Part shown: piece by piece, positions 11,100 through 21,605 of the stretch
How positions within the stretch are numbered: position 1 is the stretch's first letter
How the letters are laid out: every line of letters begins with the position of its first letter
Assembly (NCBI GenBank): GCA_008692225.1
Contig: VICG01000002.1
Span: 1,132,001 to 1,196,000, forward strand
Reading direction: 5' to 3'
Source of the DNA: Monilinia fructicola
Taxonomy: Eukaryota; Ascomycota; Leotiomycetes; Helotiales; Sclerotiniaceae
Length of the DNA: 64,000 bases
Notes under the pieces: generated by a model
Seen by the model: only the letters and a program-made list of their open reading frames with translations
What the model was told of the DNA's origin: nothing
Database searches by the model: none
Translations under genes and position numbers: made by a program

Positions 11100-12355
11100 A
11101 TGTCCTCGTCACTTCCAAATTCCTACTCAACCCTTCCTTTCCAACACATACGCGTCTCTCACGTCCCCGAATCCTCCCTCACTCCCACCGAAGTCATTCT
11201 GATCACTTTACATCGACCCGGGAAACACAATGCCTTCACAGATACCATGGCCCAAGATCTTGAAACGGTATTCAATCTTTTGTCACTGGATGCTAGAGTC
11301 AGATGCATTGTTCTCACTGGTCATGGGAAGATGTTTTGCGCAGGAGCTGATTTAGAAGCTGGATTATCATATGAGCATGACACGGCATTGACTCATCGAG
11401 ATGGTGGTGGGAGGGTATGTATGTTTTCTTTGGTTTCTGGAGGCGCCCAAACTTTCCTGGGGCTTTATGGCAAGATTTCGTTGACCAATATTCATGTCTA
11501 GGTAGCACTAGCTATCCATAGATGTACAAAACCTACAATTTCTGCCATCAATGGGTACGTAATGGGGGTCCCAAAGCCACTGCTTCAAGTGACATGGTCT
11601 AAGCATAATTGACACCTCCCATAGCTCAGCCGTTGGCGTAGGCATTACTAGTAAGCATGACACCATCACCCTATACCTAATCCTTCCCGCAAACCTCGCC
11701 TCATGTACACGAGCCACCCCCTAATCCACTCCAGTGACCCTCCCCACCTCCATCCGCATCGTCTCCTCTACCGCGAAAATCGGCTTCGTATTCGCCCGCC
11801 GCGGCATAATAATGGAAGCCTGCTCCTCCTATTTCCTCCCCCGTCTCATCGGTCTCTCCCGCGCCATGCACCTCACCACTACGGGTTCCATCTACTCCTC
11901 CACATCACCCCTCCTCTCCGCTCTCTTCTCGGAAATCTTACCTCCGGAACAAGTTCTCCCACGAGCATTAGATCTCGCAAAGGATATCGCGAAAAACACC
12001 AGTGCCGTTTCAACCGCTGTAATGAGAGACTTGATGTGGAGGGGTCCGGGAACGGCTGAGGAAACGCACCTCTTGGAGAGTAAGATTTTGCTGGAGTTAT
12101 TTGGGAAGGGGGATAAAAAGGAGGGTATACAGAGTATGCAGTGGACTTCGTTATACCGTGCTCTTAGGATTATACTAATCGGTTCCAGGTTTTGTTGAGA
12201 AAAGAGACCCGGAGTTCAAGGATAATATGCAAGAGAGTGCACCGAGTGTTTGGCCTTGGTGGAAACCTGTTGATACCGATCCGCCGCCTACGGCTGAAGA
12301 ATTGACGCAGAGATTGAAGAAAAAGCCGTCAGAAGTGGTCACGGCTAAGCTGTAG
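11100..12355 (+). CDS. enoyl-CoA hydratase/isomerase family protein, probable peroxisomal
   Basis: Crotonase-fold proteins hydrate or isomerise enoyl-CoA in fatty-acid beta-oxidation and related pathways. Five exons: 11100-11414, 11502-11554, 11625-11650, 11735-12124, 12189-12355 with GT-AG introns; total 951 nt, 316 aa, with no frame break. Family motifs are LHRPGKHNAF, LTGHGKMFCAGADLE (CoA/oxyanion loop), SAINGSAVGVGITM and a block around KIGFVFARRGIIMEA. The C-terminus ends in TAKL, an SKL-like type 1 peroxisomal targeting signal, so I infer a peroxisomal matrix location. Ser/Ala/Met at positions often held by catalytic Glu residues leave the exact reaction open; it could be an isomerase or a divergent member. 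Confidence 0.9.
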
Positions 12356-14452
12356 GCATGGGTTGTTGTTTCTTACACAATAGTATGGGTGTATATTAAC
12401 CACACCACTCCTATGGAAACCACACGCGCCCCGCAAAAATCCTAACATCACCAAATGATGCCTCCGAGCCTTGTGACTGGATCACGAGAAAAGCTCATGG
12501 AACATCGGTTTTTCAGATAAAACAAGCGGGATAGAGATATAATACAATGCAATGCAATGCAATGCAATAAAATCAGCCAACTAACAACACAGTCAAATAC
12601 AGAAAGCTTCAACACAGAACCTAAAATAACAAAAAATAGAAACACCAGGAAAGTGACATTGCAGCGGCATCCAACCAGAAAGAGTAAACGTTCCGCACAG
12701 AATCAACATCGCATAGTCTGCACTCAATCCAACAAGAAACACATCTTTTCTCCACCACCATACCCATACCCATGAACCTGTATCTCTAGTCTTACAGTGC
12801 CAGGGTGATGTGCATCCTGCACTACTTCCTACCTACCTATCTATCTACCTATCTACCTATCTACCTATCTACCTATAGGAGAACCCTACAAAAACGAAAA
12901 ATCCAACGCGCGGAATCCATAGCAAAGAACGAAGATGAATATTGAGGAATGTTAATCTCCGTGCAAGGAGAGCGGGTGGGAATGTGCAGACGTTTTCTGT
13001 GATATTACCGGGCGTGATATTCGGTTTACACAGAGTGAAAACTTCCTATGTGTAGCACTTCATACACACACACATATATATACCCATAGGTACATGGGTA
13101 TACATAGTACATAAATTACCATCTCCAAAGCACCATCAGAACGTATCTTCCACAATCAAACATGAGCTTGAGCAGGAAGCCGCCTCGGTCCATCACGCGC
13201 AGCACAGTCTGGAGGAGAGACCAAGGTTTGTTGATTGATGCCCCTTTCCCACATGCCCAAGTTGAAAAGCAAACTCCGCATCTTCTTGCTAGCTGGTGCT
13301 GGGTTGTGCCAAGTTTGATTTGTACATATATATATATACCGAACTATGTAAGATGAAGATCGCGCGATGGATTGCCCACTCCCCACCATTTGGCACGAGA
13401 TTTACGCGGAAAGCAAAGTGTCAAGCGAGGGGCTACAAAACGTACCACGATCTAGATATTGGGAAAAGCGTTATGAGCCTAGAAGGTAGTCGGGTGTGTT
13501 CAGGAGGTGTAAGGGGATCGCGCGCACGTGTTGGCAGAAGAGTATGGACGTAGCACGAACGCATATTTCGATGCCGACCACGGGAAGACGTAATAGGAAG
13601 CAAAGAAAGAATTTCAGGCCCGACTCTCATATACTACCGGGTGATGCATCATACCTGCCACATCCGTAAATTTCCCAACCCAAAACAAGCCGCGCCCCAA
13701 TCATTCACCCTCATTCACCATCCTCACCCTCGCCTAATACATGTACCCAAACACCACGCTACTCACAACAACATCCCACCACCTGGCAGAGTGGTTAGCA
13801 TAGCTAACCAGAACCAGACGGTCAAGGTCTTCGTGACGCAAAAATACTACCATCCCGATCCCGCATCGATCTCGGGGTGAAGTGAGCGGGTGGGTGTTGG
13901 GTAGTCGTAATCCAATAAAAACCGGCTCCTCCGGTTTTTCCCTATAGCGCGATCTTTCGCGCTCGGTAGGTTTTTGCTCTTTTTGATGTCGAAAAGTGAG
14001 TTTTTGGAGGATGGAGTCAAGGAAAAGTGGAGTGCGTAGCGAGAGAGGAGGGAGAGTGAGTGAGTGGTATGATTCCAAAATGATGGAGACGATAGAATGG
14101 CACTTCTTGACTTTTAATTTTGATTGTTCTTCGGAGATGAAATTGTAGAGTAAGAAGAATCAATCCGTTGCTTTTAGAGCTGAATGTTGTGCGATAATCC
14201 GCAGAATTATTTGGAGAAAGGCGTTGGGAAAATTGAAAGGGGCCTATATTCCACTTGGTGGTCAAACACACATATTGCAAATATTTATCACAACTTCACT
14301 CTAAGTTCTGAATACTTTTCTGGTCCAATTTTCTATTTGATTCGACTTAAAGCAGCTTTTTGCTACTCTTCACGAAAACTGTATTCTTGGTCATTATTGG
14401 CATTTTCAGGATGCAACGCAGGAAATCGACATATAGTAAGATGAGGGCTTAC
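12356..14452. other. intergenic spacer with simple repeats
   Basis: No convincing gene in 2.1 kb. Contains CAATG repeats (12545-12570), a (CTACCTAT)n tract (12826-12876), a GCAGAGTGGTTAGC motif (13786) that resembles part of a tRNA but lacks the rest, and two tandem hairpins (13917-13963). Short frames on both strands around 13641-14078 look unlike proteins; the plus one ends KVFVTQKYYHPDPASISG and cannot be excluded. Confidence 0.45.
13917..13963. other. two adjacent perfect hairpins
   Basis: Stem 1: AAAAACCGG (13917-13925), loop CTCCT, CCGGTTTTT (13931-13939). Six bases later stem 2: AGCGCGA (13946-13952), loop TCTT, TCGCGCT (13957-13963). Both stems are perfect. They would form in RNA of either strand and look like bacterial-type terminators, but nothing links them to a known fungal function. 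Confidence 0.8.
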
Positions 14453-14780
14453 GAAGACTATTGTCCCAGGAACGCCTACCGGGTAGTCCTGTTCGAAACC
14501 CAAAAATGCAAATACTTCATGGTCTACTTGTGATTGCCAGTAGGTGAATCGGGAACCCAAAGACTGGCCAACTCCTCTCTTGTCAAACGGTAGGAATGTC
14601 GTTATACGCTGACATAGCGAGGTTGGGAGGTTGGGGCTTTAATCTTGGGTGGTTCGAATTCCTCAAACGAACTCTCGATCATACCCATGTCCCAATCGCC
14701 CAACTTGTGCTCAGTTGCAGTTCCAGGTTGTAGATAATGTTCAAAATTGGCCCGCAAGAAGAAGCACCTTTACCCATTCC
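14453..14780 (-). pseudogene. unrecognised coding segment behind RPC9, frame-broken
   Basis: Two protein-like stretches lie in neighbouring frames on the minus strand: 14760-14605 (ANFEHYLQPGTATEHKLGDW, FEEFEPPKIKAPTSQ) and 14604-14453 (ITTFLPFDKRGVGQSLG, HEVFAFLGFEQDYPVGVPG), the latter ending at a good donor site (GTAAGC). Composition and codon use look coding. The join near 14604 and the 5' end near 14765 both need one-base shifts. It starts only about 15 bp after the RPC9 stop codon. No family recognised; downstream exons could not be traced. Confidence 0.4.
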
Positions 14781-14792
14781 TATTATACGTAC

Positions 14793-15353
14793 TCATGACT
14801 CGTCCATCATATCCTGGTATCTTTTCTCTTCATCCTCTTGTCTCTTTTTCTCATCCTTCTTGGCAGTTTCCGTGTTATCTGCCATAGCTTTCTTCATTTC
14901 TTCCACATCCTGTGCACCTAGCACCTCACTGATGATATCTAGAATTGCCCACTGATCATTCTCATCTGGAAATCTCGTCTCTAATTCTTCGATAATGTTG
15001 TTCAGATTCGGCATTGTTGTAGGTCGGTGATTGATTATCATGAGAATTTCGGCTTTCGTCAACTCGAAAGGACGAAGTTGCGCGAGGAGAGCTTTAATTG
15101 TATCCTGTTTATATGGACAGGGCTTTTGTGCGAGAGGCGATGGGGCTTCTTCGAGGTATTGAATTAACTAAAAGTAGCCAGTCAGTCTTGATATTGAGAG
15201 TTGTAATAAAGTAAACGGTAACACCTCTTTCATAACATTATCAAGATTTCCTGGTCTTCTTCCTCCTGTGCGATGTTTATTCTGAATATCTTTCAAATGC
15301 GTGTAAACCTCATAATTGGTTAACGTTGCTGATTGCGCCTCTAATATCTTCAT
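14793..15353 (-). CDS. RPC17: RNA polymerase III subunit RPC9 (yeast Rpc17), Rpb4 fold
   Basis: This subunit pairs with Rpc25 to form the Pol III stalk that binds TFIIIB and starts tRNA and 5S transcription. Exon 1 (15353-15225) encodes the family start MKILEAQSATLTNYEVYTHL; intron 15224-15168 (57 nt, donor GTGTTA, weaker than usual); exon 2 (15167-14793) carries LIQYLEEAPSPLAQKP, LRPFELTKAEILMIINHRP and a C-terminal acidic/lysine-rich helix. Total 167 aa, uninterrupted. The C-terminal Lys/Glu/Asp coiled tail is longer than in yeast. Confidence 0.88.
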
Positions 15354-16444
15354 GGTGGTTTGACAATTCTAGATACTGATATGTGTGTGTATTGCTTGTA
15401 CTGAGTAGTCAAGAGTCAAAGTCTGTATGTTACTTCCAAGACGTTGTATTGTGGCTGGCTTCCTTGTATCTGGTCTGGCACTCCCGCCTTCTTATGGTTG
15501 TAATGGGCGTTTTGATTGTGCAGATGGTTCACGTACAATCTTCAGCCTCGAGGAGAAACAAAGAAATAATTTGTCTATTTCGCCGTTTCATTTCAACCTC
15601 ATGCAAAACATGTCAAGCGAAGATGTAGCCTCGTTGCGGGGAATCTAGAGCTTAACTACATTAGGTTAAGCACGTCACTAGATCTGATCAAATGAATCTT
15701 TTTTTTTTCTTTCCTATCGTGCGCCTTCACAAGTTTTGCTCTGCTTATGCTTTTCGATCTCTTCGATCTCTTCAACTTCGTCAACTTCGTCAACTTCTTC
15801 AACTTCTTCAACTTCTTCAACTTCTTCAACCCCTTCAACCCCTTCAACCCCTCCAACCTTCTCATCACATCCACAAATCAAGAGGTTTTTATATTTCCAT
15901 ATTTTATGTGTTATATCCAATTCAATACATATTACTTACCTCCAGCTACCCGTGGACCTCGAATTGCTATCGAAAAAGGAAGTTTTTGAATTGATTATAA
16001 AGCAAAAGGATCATCTTTGGATCAAAGAGGAAAACGAAGGATTTTATTCAGCATTTACATCATTTTGTTATTTTGCTCTAATAATTACCTATTATTCCCT
16101 ATTATTCCCTCAAAAAAGAAATCCCGCAATTCTTTCTTCTCTTATTTTTTTTTCTATTTTTTCAAGCCCTTATTTAGCCACACACCACCACCCACCATCA
16201 CCCACCACCATCATCCACCACCCACTCTCCTCTCCCCCAGATTCACGCGGCTGCCAAAAAAGAAAACCAGACCCCCCCTCCCCCCAAAAGAAAAAGAAAT
16301 AATCCCGCATTTCACTCAGACCTTTTCTAAATAAAATCATCATTACCATCACAATTTACTACTACCACCACAAACACAAACACAACCACAACCACAACCA
16401 TATCTCATCCATCTCAAATCTCTTTCCATACATCAGCAGAAGAT
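15354..16444. other. intergenic region / probable 5' leader of the PRPP synthase gene
   Basis: No gene supported. Holds a 9-bp repeat and a long C/T/A-rich stretch (16080-16400) with CCACCA and ACAACC runs just before the PRPP synthase start, the sort of pyrimidine-rich leader common in fungal genes. Confidence 0.5.
15757..15855. repeat. 9-bp tandem repeat (TTCAACTTC-type)
   Basis: About ten units of TTCAACTTC, TTCGTCAAC and TTCAACCCC in succession, open in several frames and therefore able to mimic coding sequence. Confidence 0.85.
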
Positions 16445-17834
16445 ATGGTTCGTAATCTTGTCGTTCTTGGAGGAAACTCCCATCCTCAAATAACAGAGAT
16501 AATCTGCAATACACTCGGTGTTCCACCTTGCAACAGAATTCTGAAGAAGTTTTCTGTTGGCGAGAGTCGTCTCGAAATTCAAGACTCCGTGAGAGGCAAG
16601 GATGTTTATATCATTCAATCGGGTGGAGGAAAAGCAAATGATCACTTCGTGGACCTCTGCATTATGATTTCAGCATGCAAAACTGGATCTGCTAAGCGTG
16701 TCACTGCCGTTCTTCCTTTGTTTCCTTATTCGCGACAACCTGATCTCCCATACAACAAGATGGGCGCACCTCTTACCAAAGGACCTGCCAACGTTCAGGG
16801 TAACTTTACTTTCGAAAGTCGACCAGCAACTCCCGGTCCTTTTACACCTCAAACACCAGGCCTCGCCAATGGCACAAACGGCATGGACAAACTACAAAAG
16901 AAGCTTGGTAAAGCATCTCTCGATCAGATCAATACTCAAACATCGAATGGAATAACACCTAGAAGACAAGATACTTCAGACTCCATTGCATCCCTTACCA
17001 ATGGACGCCTGGGTGAAGGCCCAGCATCTTCCGTGGCCGCCCCACCTTTCACTACGCACGACTACGAAAATCCTGGATTTGTCAATGGGACAGGTCAAAA
17101 GTCTTTTTCAAGGCAAACCAGGATATAAGCAATGGGTTGCACAAGCTGGTACACTAGTCGCAGATCTCTTGACCTGTTCGGGTGCAGATCAGGTAATCAC
17201 CATGGATCTGCACGATCCTCAATACCAAGGATTCTTTGACATTCCAGTAGACAACTTGTACGGCAAGCCCCTGTTGAAGAGATATATTCAACAAAATATT
17301 CCAAACTTTCAGGATGCCATCGTCGTAAGTCCTGATGCTGGTGGAGCAAAGAGGGCAACTGCGATTGCCGATGGTCTCAACATGGAGTTTGCATTGATTC
17401 ACAAGGTAAAATTTCCCCCAACTATACACCCTGCGCACACTCATATCCATTAGGAACGTCGACCTACCCGAATTACCGATCGACAAAATGCTACAATGAT
17501 GCTTGTTGGCAACGTTCGTGATAAAGTTGCTATACTCATCGACGATTTGGCCGATACCTCAAACACAATTACAAGAGCTGCCAAACTGCTCAAGAAAGAG
17601 GGTGCCACTTACGTTTACGCTTTGATTACCCATGGAGTCTTCAGTGGTGATGCTATTGAACGTATCAACGCATCTGCTCTGGACAAGATCATTGTGACCA
17701 ACAGCGTTCCACAAGACGAACATCGACGCCTTTGCCCAAAATTAGAGGTCTTGGAAGTTGGCCCGGTCTTCGCCGAGGCAATTCGTCGTGTACACCATGG
17801 AGAGAGCATTTCTGTGTTGTTTAATTATGATTAG
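16445..17834 (+). CDS. ribose-phosphate pyrophosphokinase (PRPP synthase) with fungal internal insertion; one apparent frameshift
   Basis: Makes 5-phosphoribosyl-1-pyrophosphate from ribose-5-phosphate and ATP for nucleotide, His and Trp synthesis. Start at 16445 ([15 protein letters not shown]); N-terminal domain with [20 protein letters not shown] and FPYSRQPD. A non-homologous region of about 100 aa follows (about 16780-17090, rich in Thr, Pro, Gly, Asn), as in yeast Prs1/Prs5. Then comes the catalytic half: [44 protein letters not shown], an intron (17406-17453), [16 protein letters not shown], and the PRPP loop [12 protein letters not shown]. The frame changes once near 17097-17102: four As where three would join NGTGQ to [12 protein letters not shown]. 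Corrected length is 446 aa. Yeast-type PRPP synthases work as hetero-oligomers of several paralogues, so loss of one copy may be tolerated. Confidence 0.92.
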
Positions 17835-19092
17835 ACTGGAGCTTGGCTATTTTCGGTCAGAAGAATCGCATTTAGGAGTTCAGGCATATCGGAGAGGAGT
17901 ACATTGGTAGAGTACTCGCTTGGCGCATTGCAAACCAAGGCTCATACAATTGCTATACCCGTAAACCGCACCGCGGACTAAGAAAATTTCCATTTTTGTT
18001 CATATGGTATGGAAGATATTAGAGATATACCTACACTCGATCTTTGGTAGATTTCCATTGAACGTCTTTACGAAACCAAGTGCTGGGTTAGACGTCTAGA
18101 GTTGCATATACAAAAAGCATAGAACAGAACATAGAAATGGATAAAGGGCACGTAATTCTGTATAACTTTTGTTTTTGGCGTTCTATGTGTATGTTTTTTG
18201 ACGCAAATCATTGATTTTTTGATTAAATTTTATCTAGTTCATAATGTGTACAGTCGCTATCGGGACCACTTTCACTAACGTCTGTGTTGTGTAACCAGTC
18301 ATGGGGGCGAAATACCTTTGTGGTGGAATATCAGGTGTTACATGTGATGGTTCTTACTAGCTTTGAAGTATTTGGAGAGTGGCGATGCAATGCAGCGAGA
18401 AAAGATGGGAAGGGAGCTCTGGAAGAGTTTTGTGATTGAATAAGGGGGTATATTTTTGTAAGGGATTTAGGATGATGTTGAGCTAGGAGCCACCTTATAT
18501 GATCCTTTCCGATTCGTCATTCCTCCTTTCCGAACCGGTCATTCAGCGCGCAGTGTTACGATCAAGTGCCTACCCTCTGAATCGCAATGGGCTTCTTGGA
18601 TAACACATCTATCTCGGGAGGGACTATAGATTTCTCTGTACAGATGAGGTGGAGTTGTTGGTTTGGTTTGAGTTTGAGTTGGTTTGAGCATGTGTGTTTT
18701 TGGGGGAGATGATAACTTGAGAACCGTCTGCTCAGGATCTGGTCTCGGCAGCGCTCTATTTATCACTTTTTGCCATGTAGCTACGACGACATGTTTCACT
18801 TTAAGTACGATATAGTTTCAGTAGTTTTGAATACAGGGTGCCATCACATCTGGCATCTCTTGTGTATCTTGCCAGGAAAAATGTAGTTAGGGTTAAGAGT
18901 CGAAATGTCCGTGAAATCTTCTTTAATTGTTGCCTTGTGTGAATGTGCACTTACCACTGGCGATATCCAATTTTGAATCATACATTCAGCAGGATGAGCA
19001 GATTTTTCTTCAAATAAATGCAGGAGTTAGTTGGGATGATTCTCACGTCATCACAATGGTGAATCACGACCTGGAAGTTCTTCATCTTTGTA
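17835..19092. other. intergenic spacer downstream of PRPP synthase
   Basis: 1.26 kb with no supportable gene or RNA. A tRNA-like GGTAGAGTACTCGCTTGG occurs at about 17908 but is not followed by a full cloverleaf. Confidence 0.4.
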
Positions 19093-19713
19093 ATGAAAGC
19101 TTCATCCCTCGCAAATTTCCCTTCCTTGAAACGCACACATCACATCAAAACACCCACCAAGACAACATGCCAACCCGAAAATCCCACCTCTTTCCACAAC
19201 CCTTCCCCGGAGCTCCAGCGTCACATCCGAGCCCACGCCGTGGACAATCTCGACCCTCGAACGGGCTTCGCTCGACTTGTGCGCGTCTCTCCGGAACAGA
19301 TCTCTGTGGCGCCCACAGATCGGGTGATTGTGGAAGGCCGCACGATGAATCGTCGGTGTGGGTGGAAGTTTGATCTGGATTTTCGTCCGCGTGTGTTTGT
19401 TAGGGCTGGGGGTGGTTCGGACCTTGTGCCCTGTGATGAGGAGGCTGGTATGTGCAGGTTGGTTAGAGAGCCTCTTGAAGCTTCCTTTTATGACAAGCTT
19501 AAAAATTCTCGGGAATCGCGATGGTATTTCTCAATACTTCTGTCTCATTTTGTTCGGAAAATGCTTTCCACGTGTTCGTTGCGCTATCCGCAAACCCTGG
19601 GATATCGCGTGTTGATACTGCGCCGCCGTTATGGAACTTGTTGTTCTCGTGGCTGTTTGCAGTGCGGTGAAGTCATCGGTCAAAGGTTGTATCTTCTGTT
19701 GGGTCGGATGTGA
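19093..19713 (+). CDS. doubtful hypothetical protein (up to 206 aa)
   Basis: Open frame from ATG 19093. The middle part (19170-19460) shows C/G-biased third positions and a protein-like look (HAVDNLDPRTGFARLVRVSP, DRVIVEGRTMNRRCGW, DLDFRPRVFVRAGGG). A possible donor site, GTATGT, at about 19448 suggests the real exon may end there. No family recognised, no signal peptide or membrane segment. It may be an orphan gene or a relic. Confidence 0.3.
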   Translation: MKASSLANFPSLKRTHHIKTPTKTTCQPENPTSFHNPSPELQRHIRAHAVDNLDPRTGFARLVRVSPEQISVAPTDRVIVEGRTMNRRCGWKFDLDFRPRVFVRAGGGSDLVPCDEEAGMCRLVREPLEASFYDKLKNSRESRWYFSILLSHFVRKMLSTCSLRYPQTLGYRVLILRRRYGTCCSRGCLQCGEVIGQRLYLLLGRM

Positions 19714-20397
19714 GGACTCAAACGCCCCGCGTGGAAACTTTTGTTTGTATAGCAGCCTTCTGAAGGTTGAGAGTATCCTGAAGATAACCTTTTACACATC
19801 GAACAAAGCTTGAGGATTATCTGAATCGGCTCCAGCGTTCGATTTACCTGAAATGCTATTGAAAATAGCTGCAAAAAAACTATCGATATCTGTGGATGAT
19901 TTAAGGATAGTTTCTCTTGGAAATGTAGAATGAACTTCAGTACCTATCAAGACAACGAAACTATTCAACGCAGTAGAGATGAGTGTATGGATTCCGCTCA
20001 AATTGGTTCAAGTCTGCTACTTGAGCGAAAAGCTCGATGCAATTCAAGAACGCAACGCAAAAACTTATGAATAGTGTTCCTATTAATTGAGCTTAATCCT
20101 CTTCCCATTCGTCATTTGGTGCCTTATTCCCAGGGAGTCGCGGCATCAAATACGCTCGGTTGAAGGCAATCCGATTGAACGTAGAAAACAGGCGCCCAAA
20201 TATGGGACGTGTTGTGGTAGATGATTCAGGCGGTACGTTCTCCAGATCGAAGACGCTGTGCTGTTTGGCTCATCATACCGAGCTGTAAACAAATGTCTTG
20301 GTCTAGGAGACTCCCAGTCTGATTATCGAGTACGCCTCGTGAAGTAAGCCAGGAAGGACAGAACAATTTCATGCTGTGGAAAGAGACTTTTCAAACA

Positions 20398-20896
20398 TTA
20401 AAGCCTCGCCATATCTAGGAAATCATTTGAGCTCTCGTCAAAAACATACTGCCAGTGTGGAAAGGATGGAGCTGGAGGACGTTTGGACTCGCAACTAAGC
20501 TTACTGGTAGTTACCAGCAATAAAGTTTGGCCCTCAGTATCAAAATGGAGATCCAATAGTTGATCTGAAGTTTTCGAGGTTCGCATTGACCGATGATTCG
20601 CCTTCAAGAGATAAATATGCTGGAAGTGTCTATCACCACTTGAATATATTAAACGATGCAAACACATTTGTAGTACTCTGACTTACCATGAACTTAGTCA
20701 GGATGCACACTCTCTTGGTAAAAGTATCCATTACTGAATAAGTATTGAGGAGTTCCAAAATCTTGCAACCAGCCAGAAGGTTCAGAAAGGTGCTCTTACC
20801 GGGCGCCGCTGGCCCCACAGCGCTGATAAGATTCAAAGAAAGGTAGTCATACGCACAAACTTGATATTCGTCTCCGACAACTTTAAAGTATAACAC
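20398..20896 (-). pseudogene. remnant of a P-loop GTPase, possibly guanylate-binding/dynamin type
   Basis: Minus-strand segment 20896-20633 contains LISAVGPAAPGKSTFLNLLAG, a Walker A loop (G-x4-GKST) in the setting typical of large GTPases, followed by TFTKRVCIL, which resembles the TKGI element of guanylate-binding proteins. A second frame (20667-20398) carries LLDLHFDTEG, similar to the DTEG motif of that group. The two parts are in different frames and no start, later motifs or full domain can be assembled. I infer a decayed fragment. Confidence 0.35.
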
Positions 20897-21605
20897 TGCT
20901 ATGCAGATACGATATGGAGGAACCCAAAGGAAATTCCAAACGACTTAGCGATATGCTAGCGATTCAAAGTGAAGGTGACTAGCAGTCTTCAAAGAAAGTT
21001 TCTCGGAGAAGTTTCAATCACCTTGAAGCCGTGTGAAATAGATGAACACATAGAACGATATGGTTATACACTAAAAATACTAAAAAAAAACACATCATTG
21101 TCCCATCGGCTAATGTATATTGCTTCACACAAAGCATACGAGGCAATGGTGGGATTCTTCCTACTTAAGAAGTATAACCAATCAAACGGGTTTCGACTAA
21201 TCGCTAGAATGAATTCACACAGACTTATGCGAATAGACACATCAGAACTCATGAACACCCCATCTAATCGCCCCATTACATAACACACTCACCGAAAACC
21301 GTAAAACCTTTGACGAGGTACCTGCAGGATCATTGTCTATTTACAGACCGCCATGAAACGCAAGGCTGATACGCACAGACCATATTCACACACGGCGGTT
21401 ATGTAGCCTTCTCCTATGAAACAAACCGTTCGTCCCCTCACATCAGATTCGTCTCATATTTCTCCTCGAAAAATGATGCCACTTAGAGAAATAAATACCC
21501 TCTCCTCCCCTCCTTCTTCCTCATCCCAATCATCCCATCCAAGCCGACGCTTCCATCCTGAATTTTCCATTCTTCCCAACTAAAAGTTCCCTAACCTCAC
21601 TCAAA
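20897..21605. other. intergenic region upstream of the dehydrogenase gene
   Basis: No gene seen. A pyrimidine-rich stretch (21497-21600; CCTCTCCTCCCCTCC) leads into the start codon at 21606, with AAATAAATA at 21489 as a possible weak TATA element. Confidence 0.4.

Noticed and set aside
13780..13860. GCAGAGTGGTTAGC, like part of a tRNA D-arm
   Set aside because: The following sequence cannot be folded into a cloverleaf by eye and lacks a GGTTCGA-type T-loop.
15757..15855. Regular repeats resembling a CRISPR array
   Set aside because: The units are contiguous 9-mers without spacers; a tandem repeat in a eukaryotic leader.
16780..17095. Internal Thr/Pro/Gly-rich part of PRPP synthase considered as an unspliced intron
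   Set aside because: It has no suitable donor and acceptor pair, stays in frame, and fungal PRPP synthases are known to carry such an insertion.
17900..17975. tRNA-like stretch (GGTAGAGTACTCGCTTGG)
   Set aside because: No matching acceptor stem, no proper anticodon arm and no T-loop; chance similarity.
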